Assembly: GCF_002000025.1 (NCBI RefSeq)
Contig: NZ_MUZV01000005.1
Location: 1 to 64,000, forward strand
DNA: 64,000 nucleotides
Origin: Cognaticolwellia aestuarii
GTDB lineage: Bacteria; Pseudomonadota; Gammaproteobacteria; Enterobacterales; Alteromonadaceae
Direction: 5' to 3'
The notes under the pieces were generated by a model. That model had not been told where the DNA came from. It did no database searches and saw only the letters and a list, made by a program, of their open reading frames with translations. Positions 40,494 to 51,260 of the stretch are shown in pieces. Made by a program: the position numbers and the translations under genes. Each line of letters starts with the position of its first letter. Positions within the stretch are counted from its first letter, which is position 1.

Positions 40494-41354
40494 TTACTTT
40501 AAATCGGAAATTAACGTTTTCAACCATTTTTCTTCGGTGATAAATGCCCAAGACAAATGCTGATATTTTTCGCCAATACCTTCGCTAAGTATTTGCTGTT
40601 CAGTTTTTCCTTCAGTAAGGGCTAATGTAACCCTATCAATGCTAAAAGCGATCATTTCAGCAAAGGCGGCAAGACTCTTTTTATTCGTTAATTTACCATG
40701 ACCAGGAATAATCACTACGTCATCTGGTGTGTTAGCAAGCATATGTTGAACACTGGCTAAATATCCTTTAACACTACCACCACTTTTTAGGTCTACGTAG
40801 GGAAAGCCGACTTCAAAAAATAAGTCTCCGGTGTGTAAAACATTAGCGCTTTTGAAATACACGTATGTATCGCCATCGGTATGTCCTGCGGGTAAATGGG
40901 TTAGCTGAACTTCTTCATTGTCTAAATAAATGGTAATGCCGTCTTTGTAAGTAACAACCGGTAAGCTTTCAGCACTATGATCGCCTTTACTACTCAAGCG
41001 GCTTCGAACATTTTCATGGGCAAATATAGGTGCTTTATGAGAAAAAAACTTATTACTACCCGTATGATCCCCATGGTAATGGGTATTGATCACGTATTTA
41101 AGCTCATTATCTTCAATGCCTTTCATTGCACTTTCAATTTTTTCAGCTAGTGGTGCAAACTTATCGTCGACCAATAACAAGCCCTTTTCAGTTGAAAGTA
41201 CGCCAATATTACCGCCGGGACCTTGTAGCATATACACGTCACCTGAGGCTCGTTGTACGGTAATTTTAGCGTCAGCCATGTCTTGTGCCGCTACTGATGC
41301 AGTTACTGAAACGCCCAAGAATAACACCAGCGTCATTAAAGATTTTTTAAACAT
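40494..41354 (-). CDS. Secreted metallo-beta-lactamase-fold hydrolase
   Basis: 286 aa from the ATG at 41354 (GAGG upstream; the longer frame has only weaker starts). The signal peptide ends near VAAQD. Metal ligands are visible: THYHGDHTGS (HxHxDH, about residue 95-105), LPAGHTDGDTYVY (His, about 165) and HTGDLFF (Asp), with a final His in IPGHGKL. This is a complete dinuclear zinc site. The family includes subclass B3-like and quinoprotein-relay proteins; substrate unknown, and antibiotic hydrolysis should not be assumed from the fold. Periplasmic location. Confidence 0.88.
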   Translation of the reverse strand: MFKKSLMTLVLFLGVSVTASVAAQDMADAKITVQRASGDVYMLQGPGGNIGVLSTEKGLLLVDDKFAPLAEKIESAMKGIEDNELKYVINTHYHGDHTGSNKFFSHKAPIFAHENVRSRLSSKGDHSAESLPVVTYKDGITIYLDNEEVQLTHLPAGHTDGDTYVYFKSANVLHTGDLFFEVGFPYVDLKSGGSVKGYLASVQHMLANTPDDVVIIPGHGKLTNKKSLAAFAEMIAFSIDRVTLALTEGKTEQQILSEGIGEKYQHLSWAFITEEKWLKTLISDLK

Positions 41355-41615
41355 AATTTCCTCGATATATTTTGTATTATTATAATGTAGCAATAAAAAT
41401 TAACTTCAAGGCGTCCTAATACTGCCACCTTGAAACGCTATTGATATAGACAATAGACCGAAGCTAGACAGATAAATTTCTTTAACCTAGAGTGCCTTCA
41501 GGTTTTACTTACGTCATTGAGCCGTACTAAGATCAGTGTGGTGCAATTAGCCTGCTAATACAATTAACAGCTAAATAATATTTGTGCGAGATTACAACCA
41601 AGCCCACCTAGCTTA

Positions 41616-42689
41616 CTAAAATAAAGCTAATTGACTTTGCTTATCTGCCTTATCTTGCTCAGAAAATCCCAAAGACAAGCCTATCAAGCGAACTTTGCGG
41701 TTATTGGCTCGGGTCATAGCTTTAGTTAGTAACGCAATAAAAACCTCTTCATGGCAAGCATGAGATTGAATATCTACGGTGGTTTGTTGAAAGTCAGCGA
41801 ATTTTATTTTTACCGTTTGCTTATTAATTTCACGATCATTGTGTTTTTCTAATCTTAGCTTAAGTTTGTTAAACAAGCTTAAGAGTATCGCTTGGCACTG
41901 CTCAATTGAGTCAACATCTTCAGCCATAGTGGTTTCTATGGCCAGAGATTTTCTAAGCCGTTTAGTTTCAAGTGCACGATGATCTATACCAAAACAACGT
42001 TGATATAACGCATCAGCAAACTTACCAACAATCAACTGTAACTTTGCCACAGAACTCGCCCTAACATCCGCACAAGTCTCAAAACCAAAAGCTTTTAGTT
42101 TTTCATTGGTTTTAGGGCCAATGCCCGGAATTTTTTTCAAAGGTAAATTGGCGACAAAAACACTTACCTGCTCTGGAGTAATCACACACTGTCCATTAGG
42201 TTTATTTTCATCGCTGGCAATTTTAGCCAAAAATTTATTAGGGGCAATTCCCGCAGAGGCGGTTAAATTAAGTTCATTAAAAATGTCTTGACGAATTTTT
42301 TCAGCGATCAAGGTTGCACTGCCAAAACACATCGGAGAGTCGGTAACATCTAAATAGGCTTCATCTAACGATAATGGCTCAATTAACTCAGTATAACGAA
42401 GAAATATCGTTCGAATTTGTTGTGATACTTGCTGATAAACTGACATGCGACCATTAACAATAATTAACTCAGGACAAAGTGCTTTCGCCCTAGCATTTGG
42501 CATAGCCGCACGTACGCCAAATGCTCTTGCTTTATAGTTACAAGTACAAAGCACACTTCGAGGACCGTTGCCTCCAACAGCAATAGGCACATCTCGTAAT
42601 TCGGGGTTGTCACGCATTTCAACCGCAGCATAAAAACAATCCATATCGATATGAATAATTTTTCTTTGTGAATGATCAGTGCCCACCAT
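41616..42689 (-). CDS. dinB: DNA polymerase IV (Y family)
   Basis: Error-prone translesion polymerase. The 357-aa protein has both catalytic carboxylate motifs, HIDMDCFYAAVEM (about 13-25) and the SLDEAYLDVT loop (about 103-112), the helix-hairpin-helix region (KKIPGIGPKTNEKLKAFG) and the little-finger domain. The C-terminal QSQLALF ends with a QxxLxLF beta-clamp-binding motif, as required for work at stalled forks. A LexA-type box sits 46 bases upstream. A single gene. Confidence 0.97.
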   Translation of the reverse strand: MVGTDHSQRKIIHIDMDCFYAAVEMRDNPELRDVPIAVGGNGPRSVLCTCNYKARAFGVRAAMPNARAKALCPELIIVNGRMSVYQQVSQQIRTIFLRYTELIEPLSLDEAYLDVTDSPMCFGSATLIAEKIRQDIFNELNLTASAGIAPNKFLAKIASDENKPNGQCVITPEQVSVFVANLPLKKIPGIGPKTNEKLKAFGFETCADVRASSVAKLQLIVGKFADALYQRCFGIDHRALETKRLRKSLAIETTMAEDVDSIEQCQAILLSLFNKLKLRLEKHNDREINKQTVKIKFADFQQTTVDIQSHACHEEVFIALLTKAMTRANNRKVRLIGLSLGFSEQDKADKQSQLALF

Positions 42690-42734
42690 TCACCATCCCC
42701 CATAAATAGTGATAATTTTAACCACAAAAAGTAA

Positions 42735-42750
42735 CTGTATGTAAATACAG
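42735..42750. promoter_or_regulatory. LexA (SOS) box upstream of dinB
   Basis: CTGTATGTAAATACAG has the exact CTGT-N8-ACAG form of the gammaproteobacterial LexA operator, located 46 bases before the dinB ATG. dinB is a standard SOS gene, so repression by LexA is the direct inference. Confidence 0.9.
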
Positions 42751-43123
42751 CTACTTTATCATATAATCACTATTCGTCAATACGCTATGATAAGCAATTA
42801 AGGTAGTTGCCTTATCAGCCATAAAGTATTGTTCACAATGAAAGATAACTGAGACTAACTAAGCTTAGGCGCTTCAATCTAACTCAGACATTAGCAAGTA
42901 AATCAAAAAGCATTTAATTGGAAGAAGAAATAAGCATAAGCAGCGCAAAGCTGAAGAAGATAAAATAATTAAAGTGTATGGCATCAATGGGCATCAACAG
43001 GCACCAATGGATATAAAATTTACTTTGTTATCACCTTATGACCTTGACTACCATTAACGTAAAATCAGTTAACAGTAGTCAATATAAAACGGCCTTTGAA
43101 CCTCAATGCAAGTGAGACGCTAT
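42751..43123. other. Intergenic between dinB and nhaD, nothing recognised
   Basis: AT-rich, with a small cluster of direct repeats of GGCATCAATGGGCATCAACA type near 42978-43010. No ORF is supported. nhaD ends at 43124 on the same strand. Confidence 0.4.
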
Positions 43124-44545
43124 TTAGCCATTAATTAAAAAGTGTACGCCTATACTCGCTGCGTAACCTAAAACAATTACCCAACTCCATTTAAGGTGCC
43201 CCATAAAAGAATAAACGCCTTTAGTTTGTCCCATCAAAGCCACACCTGCAGCAGAGCCAATTGACAGTAAGCTACCACCAACACCAGCTGTCATTGTTAC
43301 AAGTAACCATTGCTGTAGGTCCATAACTGGGTTCATACTTAACACGGCAAACACCACCGGAATGTTATCGACAATTGCAGACAAAACCCCAACAGCGATA
43401 TTAGCGTAGGTTGGGCTCCAATTACTATATAGCGCTTCTGATACTAGGCTTAAGTATCCCATAAAGCCTAATCCACCAACACACATCACAACTCCGTAGA
43501 AAAACAGCAAAGTGTCCCACTCTGCACGCGCAATTTTATCAAAAATATCAAAAGGAATAATATTGCCTAGCTTCTTCAGCTCTTCCTCATCGTTTTTAGC
43601 CTCGGCTAACGTTCGCTTTTTATCTAAAGATCGCGGCAGGCTCATACGCAAATAAAAGCCTAAAAATTTTAAATACCCAAGCCCCATCATCATGCCTAAT
43701 ACCGGTGGCATATTAACAAAACTGTGACATAAAACGGCTGTGGCTATGGTCAAGATAAAGAGCGCCACAATACGTTTGGCTCCCCTTTTAATTTCAAAAG
43801 TTTCGCTAAGATCAGGCACTGATTTTTCGTTGGAAATGAAAAAGCTCATGATAATGGCAGGCACTAAAAAATTAACTAACGAAGGAATAAATAAAACAAT
43901 AAATTGTTCAAATTTAACCAAGCCTGATTGCCAAATCATTAACGTGGTAATATCACCAAATGGACTAAAGACGCCGCCAGCATTAGCTGCAACAACAATA
44001 TTAATACAGGCTATGTTAATGAATTTTTTATCTTTAGAGGCAACTTTTAATATAATAGCGCACATTAACATTGCGGTAGTCAGGTTATTCGCAAAAGAGG
44101 AAATAGCAAAGGCTAAAATGCCGGTTAACCAGAATAATGACCTAAGGCTTAAGCCCTTAGACACCATCCATAAGCGCAAGCCATCAAAGATACCTCTTTC
44201 TTCCATAGCATTGATATACGTCATGGCAACCAGAAGAAATAATAAGAGCTGTGCGTATTCCAGCAAGTTATGATTAAAGGCTTCTTCGGCTTCAAGGGGA
44301 ATACCATTTTGCGTATAAACCCAGCCAATAATCAGCCAAATAATACCCGCAGCAACAAGTACAGGTTTAGATTTTCTTAAATGAATTAAGTCTTCACCAA
44401 TAACAAGTAAATAAGCAATTGAAAATAAAATCAGTGCGGTAAAACCAACGATAGAATTGGTTAAATCAATACTACCTGGACCTGATGCCCACGCAGTAGA
44501 AGAAAGACAGGAAAATAACAGGGTTAATAGTATCTTTTTAAACAT
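43124..44545 (-). CDS. nhaD: Na+/H+ antiporter NhaD
   Basis: Exports Na+ in exchange for H+ at the inner membrane, giving salt and alkali tolerance. 473 aa with a cleavable N-terminal signal-like helix (ending STAWAS), then about twelve hydrophobic segments of the ArsB/NhaD superfamily. Conserved stretches include FAISSFANNLTTAMLMCAI and NAGGVFSPFGDITTLMIWQSG in the first half, and AIVDNIPVVFAVL and AGVGGSLLSIGSAAGVALMG in the second, the two discontinuous-helix regions of the fold. TAGGT precedes the ATG. Confidence 0.93.
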   Translation of the reverse strand: MFKKILLTLLFSCLSSTAWASGPGSIDLTNSIVGFTALILFSIAYLLVIGEDLIHLRKSKPVLVAAGIIWLIIGWVYTQNGIPLEAEEAFNHNLLEYAQLLLFLLVAMTYINAMEERGIFDGLRLWMVSKGLSLRSLFWLTGILAFAISSFANNLTTAMLMCAIILKVASKDKKFINIACINIVVAANAGGVFSPFGDITTLMIWQSGLVKFEQFIVLFIPSLVNFLVPAIIMSFFISNEKSVPDLSETFEIKRGAKRIVALFILTIATAVLCHSFVNMPPVLGMMMGLGYLKFLGFYLRMSLPRSLDKKRTLAEAKNDEEELKKLGNIIPFDIFDKIARAEWDTLLFFYGVVMCVGGLGFMGYLSLVSEALYSNWSPTYANIAVGVLSAIVDNIPVVFAVLSMNPVMDLQQWLLVTMTAGVGGSLLSIGSAAGVALMGQTKGVYSFMGHLKWSWVIVLGYAASIGVHFLING

Positions 44546-45010
44546 AAGTACCTAATGAGCAATAAATTGCTCTGATTATTACTGCTAGTCCAAATTAAAA
44601 TTGCTTTTGCATTGGTACAGTCAGGGTTAGTTAACATGTTAATTAGACTATTGTATTTCACTCTTGCTAAAACAGTGATATTCACAGCATTGAAAAGCAT
44701 AGAGCTTTTAGGTAGCCCGTAATCTAACATCATTGCTCACAACTAAGCAGTCAACGATGCTAAATTATCGGCGCTATTATAATCCTCTCAATCTGCTTGT
44801 CGCTTATATTTTTAAATCTTTTTGCAATAAATCATAATATAAAGCAAAAGTTACTCCTCACTGTGATATTCAAAAGCAGTAATTGTAGCGAAACTAGGTT
44901 ATGAGTATCTTAACAATGAAGATAAAAACAGCTTCTAAGTAGACAATTCGCTTAATTTTAGGGAAGATGCGCTTGTTTAACATCACTTTACTATTAGAAA
45001 GGTTTTAATT
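44546..45010. other. Divergent promoter region nhaD/hupE-like, nothing recognised
   Basis: 465 AT-rich bases between divergent genes; no ORF, hairpin or repeat that I can defend. AGAAAGG at 44997-45003 is the ribosome-binding site of the next gene. Confidence 0.45.
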
Positions 45011-46171
45011 TTGCATACCCGCACATTGTCATGTTTTTATTTTTTGCTCACTTTATTTCTTGGTGTACTTTTTTCAAACCCTAGCGTTGCTCATACTGAT
45101 GATATTAATCAAGCAACGCTATCATTAACAAATGGTGATCACTACCAACTAACGGTTACCGTTGACTTGATACATCTATTAAAACAGTATTTAAATATCT
45201 CAGGCGATGATGAAAAAGTGATGATATGGCTTAATCAACAGAGTTTATCTGAGCAAAAGTCACTTCTTGAACAACTTAAACAACTTATTAGCCAGCAATC
45301 AAAGATCTACTTTGATAACAAGGCGACTAATATCGCTGTTTTTAAAGGCTTAGAGTTACAGTATTTAAAACGAATTTTATCTCAACAATTATCAGCAACC
45401 GAATACAAAACACAATTGCAGGCAACGGGCAGCATTCCTGAAAATGTTAGCGCCGTTAATATTCGTTTGTCACCACTGTTAGGCAACGTGATACTCAAGG
45501 TCGTTCGACCTGAGCAAGAGGTAATGAGCGCTGCAGCATTAAGTAATAGCTACCAAACCAAGACAGTAAATCAGCAACTAGCCGGTAACAGCCAACCAAG
45601 CACAACAGCATTAGCCCTTGCGGGTGATTATATCTATCAAGGTTTCGTTCATATTTTACCAAAAGGCTTAGATCATATACTTTTTGTTTTAGCACTTTTT
45701 CTCTTCGCTAAACGACGCAGTACGCTAATATGGCAAATATCTGCATTTACCTTGGCGCATACCATAACCTTGGCGTTAGGTATTTACGGCATAATATCAC
45801 TACCAGGCGATATCGTAGAGCCGCTAATTGCCCTTTCAATTGTCTACGTTGGATTAGAAAATATTTATCGAGCAAAAAACAATAAAACAAGTCATACCCG
45901 TATGCCGATAATATTTGCTTTTGGTTTATTGCATGGTTTGGGCTTTGCTTCAGTGTTAGCTGATGTTGGCTTACCACCAAGTCAGTACGCACTTAGTTTA
46001 ATTTCATTCAATATAGGTGTAGAACTAGGACAATTGAGCGTTATCGCCCTAGCCTTTATTAGTTTATTGCCTTTTAGAGCAAAAGGTTGGTATCAAACTA
46101 AACTCGTATTAGCGCTTAACATCGCTATTGCCATTGTTGCAAGCTATTGGGTTATCGAACGCATAACTTAA
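45011..46171 (+). CDS. HupE/UreJ-family membrane protein
   Basis: 386 aa starting at a TTG preceded by AGAAAGG; no better start is available. Signal peptide (cleavage near SVA), then an extracytoplasmic domain of about 170 residues. The C-terminal half is the HupE/UreJ-type membrane domain: YIYQGFVHILPKGLDHILFVLALFL, FTLAHTITLALG, LHGLGFASVLADVGLP, FNIGVELGQLSVIAL, six helices rich in intramembrane histidines. Relatives are candidate nickel or cobalt permeases, but no urease or hydrogenase genes are nearby, so the metal is uncertain. Confidence 0.82.
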   Translation: MHTRTLSCFYFLLTLFLGVLFSNPSVAHTDDINQATLSLTNGDHYQLTVTVDLIHLLKQYLNISGDDEKVMIWLNQQSLSEQKSLLEQLKQLISQQSKIYFDNKATNIAVFKGLELQYLKRILSQQLSATEYKTQLQATGSIPENVSAVNIRLSPLLGNVILKVVRPEQEVMSAAALSNSYQTKTVNQQLAGNSQPSTTALALAGDYIYQGFVHILPKGLDHILFVLALFLFAKRRSTLIWQISAFTLAHTITLALGIYGIISLPGDIVEPLIALSIVYVGLENIYRAKNNKTSHTRMPIIFAFGLLHGLGFASVLADVGLPPSQYALSLISFNIGVELGQLSVIALAFISLLPFRAKGWYQTKLVLALNIAIAIVASYWVIERIT

Positions 46172-46219
46172 GCGGGTCAAGCCATGAGTAGATAGATATT
46201 GTTATCTGTCAGAAACAAC

Positions 46220-46246
46220 AAAGGTGAGCTTAGCTCACCTTTTTTT
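46220..46246 (+). terminator. Terminator of the HupE-like gene
   Basis: AAAGGTGAGCT and AGCTCACCTTT pair around a single T, followed by TTTT. It lies between convergent genes. Confidence 0.9.
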
Positions 46247-46311
46247 ATATCGCGTCACAATAGCTAGCCAAAATATATCAAGCTATAACTCAGCTTAATT
46301 GTGCCAAAAAA

Positions 46312-46533
46312 TTAAATGTTTTTGACACTAATATCGCCAACTTTCATGGCTGCAACACGCTCACGTTCTTGACGCTTTTCACATGGGTTATCACAATTGC
46401 ATGATTTTTCGATACCTACATTCGCTAAACCACCACAACTACCTGCCAACGTTTTCTTTTGAAAAATATACCCGACAGCCATTGCCATAACAATAACAAG
46501 AAAAAAGCCTAAAGTGATTAAAAACATAGCCAT
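46312..46533 (-). CDS. nqrM: Na+-NQR maturation factor NqrM
   Basis: A 73-aa membrane protein needed to assemble Na+-NQR; proposed to deliver iron for the Fe site between NqrD and NqrE. It has one N-terminal transmembrane helix (about 3-23) and the family cysteines in GSCGG...KSCNCDNPCEKR (Cys33, 45, 47, 51). It follows apbE on the same strand, as in other Nqr loci. Confidence 0.93.
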   Translation of the reverse strand: MAMFLITLGFFLVIVMAMAVGYIFQKKTLAGSCGGLANVGIEKSCNCDNPCEKRQERERVAAMKVGDISVKNI

Positions 46534-46629
46534 AATAATTACAAACCTATTTTGTTACTTCCAATTTGTTACTTCCAAAACTTGCCAGCAAAACTCAGCT
46601 TTGAATAATTGATATATAAAAGTGCAAAC

Positions 46630-47646
46630 CTACTTGAGGTACTGCATGAATTTTACCGTGCTTTGCTCAACAAAGCCATGATCTGACTTCGCTATAATGT
46701 AAACAGCAAGATCATTTTCCTCGGCAAACGCTAGCGCTTTCTCTTCTCCCATCACCATCATCGCCGTAGATAGACCATCTGCGGTCATTGATGACGGATG
46801 TATTACAGTAACAGAGACCAGTTTATGGTTAATTGGCTTTCCAGTTTTTGGGTCTATGATATGCGAAAATCGTTGGCCATCGGCTTCAAAATAAATTCGA
46901 TAATCACCAGAGGTTGCGACAGCGTTATCCTTAGGCACAATAATTTGATGCACAGCACGTTCATTAGTTAACGGTTTTTCAATCGCTACATGCCAAAGCT
47001 CACCAGTATGTTTAAAACCTTTTAGACGCATTTCGCCGCCAATTTCAACTAGATAGTTATTAATACCATTATCTTCAATATACTCCGCGACTAAATCAAC
47101 ACCATACCCTTTAGCGATAGTAGATAAATCAACATAAATGTCCGGAATTTTTTTTGCTAGCATGCCATTAGCAAAGGTTAATTTATCTAAGCCCACACGC
47201 GCTTTAGTAGCGATTAATAACTCATCACTAGGCACTGTTTCTGGTCGATATTCGGGACCAAAGCCCCATAAGTTAACTAAGGGTCCAACGGTTACGTCTA
47301 AAGCTCCCTGGGTTAGCGCTCCTAAACGAATAGCTTCTTTAACAACCCGCGCTAAACCAGTTGATACACTGATAGGCTCAAGTGATGTTGACTGATTAAA
47401 TCTCGATAATTCTGAATCTTTAATATATGTCGACATTTCTTGATTCAGTTGTTTAAGCTTGTCATCAATACCTTGTTGTAATTTAACTGTGTCAATATGC
47501 TCTCCGACCACTTTAATATTATAAGTGGTGCCCATGGTTTTTCCTTGCATGAGATATTCTTGGCGAGTGAGATCATTACTTGGGAAACAGCCACTAAGCA
47601 CAAATACTGCAAGTGTTACTAAAACGAGCTTCATTCTATATTGCAT
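46630..47646 (-). CDS. apbE: FAD:protein FMN transferase, lipoprotein
   Basis: Transfers FMN from FAD to threonines of NqrB and NqrC, where the bond forms the covalent flavin. 338 aa; signal with lipobox LSGC (Cys20). It shows MGTTYNIKV near the N-terminus, the ALDVTVGPLVNLWGFGP region, DLSTIAKGYGVDLVAEYIE, YLVEIGGEMRLKG and DGLSTAMMVMGEEKAL, all typical of ApbE. Lies downstream of the Nqr operon after a terminator, so it has its own promoter or is read through. Both acceptor motifs are present in the operon. Confidence 0.95.
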   Translation of the reverse strand: MQYRMKLVLVTLAVFVLSGCFPSNDLTRQEYLMQGKTMGTTYNIKVVGEHIDTVKLQQGIDDKLKQLNQEMSTYIKDSELSRFNQSTSLEPISVSTGLARVVKEAIRLGALTQGALDVTVGPLVNLWGFGPEYRPETVPSDELLIATKARVGLDKLTFANGMLAKKIPDIYVDLSTIAKGYGVDLVAEYIEDNGINNYLVEIGGEMRLKGFKHTGELWHVAIEKPLTNERAVHQIIVPKDNAVATSGDYRIYFEADGQRFSHIIDPKTGKPINHKLVSVTVIHPSSMTADGLSTAMMVMGEEKALAFAEENDLAVYIIAKSDHGFVEQSTVKFMQYLK

Positions 47647-47760
47647 AACAATATCCTTTATAAAATTTAATTTAGCTAAAACAACTGACCTTCTCTAAAG
47701 AGGCAATTAGCTTTAGCTAACGTAAATAATTTTGATTACTCAGTGACGCGTTTAAAACTT

Positions 47761-47784
47761 AAAAAGGCGACCGAAGTCGCCTTT
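47761..47784 (-). terminator. Terminator of the Nqr operon
   Basis: AAAGGCGAC and GTCGCCTTT pair around CGAA. On the minus strand the tetraloop hairpin is followed by TTTTT, 145 bases after nqrF. Confidence 0.85.
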
Positions 47785-47928
47785 AAATATTCGATAAGAT
47801 CAACAACATATTTCTATACTTAAGCGCTGAATAATGATGTTAGAACCGATGGTTGCACAAAACCTATAACTACAGGTGAGTACATCCAGCGATGAACTAG
47901 CATCATCAAACAAGCTTAAATTGAAATA

Positions 47929-49155
47929 TTAGCCGCCGAAGTCATCTAACATGATGTTCTCATCTTCTACACCTAAGTCTTTCAACATATGAATAACCGC
48001 AGCATTCATCATTGGTGGACCACACATGTAGTATTCACAGTCTTCTGGTGCTTCATGATCTTTCAAGTATTGCTCATGCAGTACATTGTGAATGAAACCA
48101 GTTAAACCGTCCCAGTTATCTTCTGGTTGAGGATCTGATAAGGCAACATGCCATTCGAAGTTGTCATTTTCAGCAGCAAGGCCGTTGTAATCATCTTCAT
48201 AGAACATTTCACGTTTTGAACGAGCACCATACCAGAACGACATTTTACGCTTAGATTTAAGGCGTTTAAGTTGATCAAAGATATGTGAACGCATTGGCGC
48301 CATACCAGCACCACCACCAATAAATACCATCTCATTATCAGTTTCTTTCGCGAAAAACTCACCAAATGGACCTGAAATAGTCACTTTATCGCCTGGCTTC
48401 AAGCTAAAGATATAAGATGACATTTTACCAGCTGGTAAATGTAAACGTCCTGGAGGTGGAGTAGCAATACGCACGTTAAGCATAATGATACCTTCTTCTT
48501 CAGGGTAGTTAGCCATTGAATAAGCACGTAAAGTGTCTGTATCAACTTTTGATTCTACGTCGAAGAAGCCAAAATGATTCCAGTCGCCACGATATTGTTC
48601 ATCAATATCAAAATCGCTGTATTTAACGTGATGAGCCGGTGCTTCAATTTGAATATAACCACCAGCACGGAAAGGTACAGACTCGCCATTAGGAATTTGT
48701 AACTTAAGTTCTTTAATGAACGTAGCTTTGTTATCGTTAGAGATAACTTCACATTCCCACTGCTGAACACCGAAGATTTCATCTTCAAGTTCGATATCCA
48801 TGTCTTGTTTAACAGCCACTTGACATGCTAAACGACAACCTTCTTTTGCTTCACGCTTATTAATGTGACCTAATTCAGTTGGTAAAATATCACCACCACC
48901 TGAATGTACTTCTACGCGACATTGGCCACAAGTACCACCGCCACCACAAGCTGAAGGTATGAAAATACCTTGGTCAGCCAATGCGCCTAAAAGCTTTCCA
49001 CCTGCCGCAGTAGTCACTGCTTTTTCTGGATCGCCATTGATACTGATCGTAACGTCACCTGAAGAAACTAATTTAGATTTAGCGAATAAAATCACCATCA
49101 CTAACGCTAGTACTATCGCGGTAAACATCGATACGCCGAGAATAATTATTTCCAT
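47929..49155 (-). CDS. nqrF: Na+-NQR subunit F
   Basis: NADH-oxidising entry subunit of the sodium-pumping NADH:quinone oxidoreductase. 408 aa: one N-terminal transmembrane helix, a 2Fe-2S ferredoxin domain with [12 protein letters not shown] and CRLACQV, then FAD and NADH domains ([58 protein letters not shown]). Final gene of the nqrABCDEF operon. The spacing of 81 bases from nqrE is larger than elsewhere in the operon. Confidence 0.97.
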   Translation of the reverse strand: MEIIILGVSMFTAIVLALVMVILFAKSKLVSSGDVTISINGDPEKAVTTAAGGKLLGALADQGIFIPSACGGGGTCGQCRVEVHSGGGDILPTELGHINKREAKEGCRLACQVAVKQDMDIELEDEIFGVQQWECEVISNDNKATFIKELKLQIPNGESVPFRAGGYIQIEAPAHHVKYSDFDIDEQYRGDWNHFGFFDVESKVDTDTLRAYSMANYPEEEGIIMLNVRIATPPPGRLHLPAGKMSSYIFSLKPGDKVTISGPFGEFFAKETDNEMVFIGGGAGMAPMRSHIFDQLKRLKSKRKMSFWYGARSKREMFYEDDYNGLAAENDNFEWHVALSDPQPEDNWDGLTGFIHNVLHEQYLKDHEAPEDCEYYMCGPPMMNAAVIHMLKDLGVEDENIMLDDFGG

Positions 49156-49236
49156 CGACTTTTCCTTTAATTTTCTTTATGGGTTTTAGCGTTGTCGTGA
49201 ACATTTAGGCCACGATAAGCTAAAACCGACATTAAC

Positions 49237-49860
49237 CTAAAGTGAAATACCACCGAAAGATAAAAAGCCAAAAGCCATCAATCCTGCAGTAATAAACGTA
49301 ATACCTAAACCTTTAAGGCCATCAGGTACATCTGAGTATTTCATCTTCTCACGAATACCTGCCATCAATACAATGGCTAACATCCAACCAACACCTGAGC
49401 CAATGCCGTAAACAACACTTTCGCCCAACGTTAGGTTTTTCGCTACCATGAATGATACACCACCGAAAATGGCACAGTTAACTGTGATCAACGGTAAGAA
49501 AATACCCAATGCTTGATATAAAGCAGGGAAGTATTTGTCTAATACCATTTCAAGAATTTGCACTAATGCGGCAATCACACCAATAAAGGTGATGAAAGAC
49601 AAGAAGCTTAAATCAATAGAATCAGCAGCATTCGTAACACCCATCACGCTATCTAACGCACCAGGCGCTAATATTGCTTGATAGATAATTTGGTTAACTG
49701 GTACCGCAATACCTAGTACTACAACAACCGCAACACCTAAACCTATCGCTGTGCTAACTTTCTTAGAAACCGCTAAGAATGTACACATACCAAGGAAAAA
49801 GGTTAAGGCCATATTTTCAATAAATATGGTTTTAACAAATAAACTTAAATAATGTTCCAT
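49237..49860 (-). CDS. nqrE: Na+-NQR subunit E
   Basis: Membrane subunit, six helices, paired with NqrD; together they hold the intramembrane iron centre. 207 aa with the conserved [17 protein letters not shown] (helix 1, cysteine ligand) and [17 protein letters not shown] (second cysteine) segments. 6 bases after nqrD. Confidence 0.97.
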   Translation of the reverse strand: MEHYLSLFVKTIFIENMALTFFLGMCTFLAVSKKVSTAIGLGVAVVVVLGIAVPVNQIIYQAILAPGALDSVMGVTNAADSIDLSFLSFITFIGVIAALVQILEMVLDKYFPALYQALGIFLPLITVNCAIFGGVSFMVAKNLTLGESVVYGIGSGVGWMLAIVLMAGIREKMKYSDVPDGLKGLGITFITAGLMAFGFLSFGGISL

Positions 49861-49866
49861 GATTGC

Positions 49867-50490
49867 TTAGTCCTTCTCAACTTGTTCTGGTTTCCATTGG
49901 CGAATTGACCATATGATTAAACCGATAATGAAGAATGAGCTAAATGGTAAAACTAATAAGCCGTTACCTTGGTACCAACCGTCATTTTGTATCAAAGGGA
50001 AAACCTCGAAACCAAATAAAGTGCCAAAACCAAATAGTTCGCGGAAAAAAGCAACCACCATTAAAACAGCACCGTAGCCTAAACCATTACCAATACCGTC
50101 TAAAAAGCTTACACCTGGCTTTTCTTTCATAGCAAAAGCTTCTGCGCGCCCCATTACGATACAGTTAGTAATGATCAGTCCAATAAATACTGATAATTCT
50201 TTTGATAACTGATATGAAAATGCTTTTAGCACTTGGTCAACCACAATTACCAACGAAGCAATAATCGCCATTTGCACGATAATACGTACACTTGAAGGTA
50301 TTTGGTTACGGATTAATGAAATAAACAAGTTTGAGAAACCTGTTACTAGCATTACCGCTATTGTCATTACCAAAGCATTTTGTAGAGAACTTGTTACCGC
50401 TAACGCAGAACAAACACCAAGTACTTGCAAAGCAATAGGGTTATTATCAACAACAGGTCCAAATAGCACCTTTTTAGTATCTGTAGACAT
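49867..50490 (-). CDS. nqrD: Na+-NQR subunit D
   Basis: Membrane subunit homologous to NqrE and inverted relative to it. 207 aa with [21 protein letters not shown] and [21 protein letters not shown], each with the iron-site cysteine. Its ATG overlaps the stop of nqrC by one base, consistent with coupled translation. Confidence 0.97.
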   Translation of the reverse strand: MSTDTKKVLFGPVVDNNPIALQVLGVCSALAVTSSLQNALVMTIAVMLVTGFSNLFISLIRNQIPSSVRIIVQMAIIASLVIVVDQVLKAFSYQLSKELSVFIGLIITNCIVMGRAEAFAMKEKPGVSFLDGIGNGLGYGAVLMVVAFFRELFGFGTLFGFEVFPLIQNDGWYQGNGLLVLPFSSFFIIGLIIWSIRQWKPEQVEKD

Positions 50491-51260
50491 TAGTTCAGTC
50501 CTCCAGCACGGTAGTTAGTAATAAATGGGCCATAGCCTTCTTTGCCTAACCAAAAATGTAACGTACGCTCAACACCATTACTAGTTAACGTTGCACCAGA
50601 TAATGCATCTACACCGTGAATATCACCGGCTTTAGCACCACCTTTTACAAGTTTAATTGCAATATCATTTTGCTCATCGAACATTTTCTTGCCTGGCCAT
50701 AGCGCTTTCCACTTAGGGTTAAGTACTTCAGCACCTAAGCCCGGAGTTTCTTTAAGATCTGAGTAAACAAGGCTTTTCACCGTATTCATATCAGACTCTA
50801 AACCAACGAAACCGTACATCAGATCCCAAAGACCAGAACCTACAATAGGTAAAACTATTGTTGCTATTTTACCTTGTTCATCTTTAACAAAATAAACAAC
50901 GGCTTTATCCGCACGACGGTTTAAGCCGGCGATATCATTTTCAGGCTTTGAACTTTTAGCTTTATCACGCGCATCAGCACGCTCTTCAAACGTATTAACA
51001 TCACCTTCAACAACTTTACCGGTTGCTAAATCAATCATTTTCGCATCAACACGTTGATTATAAGTAGCAACAATATCATTACCTGCAAGCTCTAAAAGAC
51101 CGGCAGTTTCAAGAATTTTAGTTTGCTTATCAAGCAATTTGTTCGCCGTTTGTAATGGTTTTAAGCCAACAGCAGAGATAGATACTAAGGCTGCACAAAC
51201 TAAACAAATAATAAATACAAAACCAATTGTTTTGCCAAACGTTTCTTTATTACTAGACAT
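50490..51260 (-). CDS. nqrC: Na+-NQR subunit C
   Basis: 256 aa from the ATG at 51260 ([14 protein letters not shown]); the frame extends 20 codons further but overlaps nqrB and is not the family start. One N-terminal transmembrane helix, then a periplasmic flavin domain. The FMN-acceptor motif is [21 protein letters not shown] near the C-terminus; the threonine of SGAT is the attachment site modified by ApbE. It overlaps nqrB by 8 bases. Confidence 0.97.
   Translation of the reverse strand: MSSNKETFGKTIGFVFIICLVCAALVSISAVGLKPLQTANKLLDKQTKILETAGLLELAGNDIVATYNQRVDAKMIDLATGKVVEGDVNTFEERADARDKAKSSKPENDIAGLNRRADKAVVYFVKDEQGKIATIVLPIVGSGLWDLMYGFVGLESDMNTVKSLVYSDLKETPGLGAEVLNPKWKALWPGKKMFDEQNDIAIKLVKGGAKAGDIHGVDALSGATLTSNGVERTLHFWLGKEGYGPFITNYRAGGLN

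Noticed and set aside
40494-41354. Metallo-beta-lactamase as a resistance enzyme
   Set aside because: The fold and metal residues are present, but the family is broad; nothing in the context shows beta-lactam hydrolysis.
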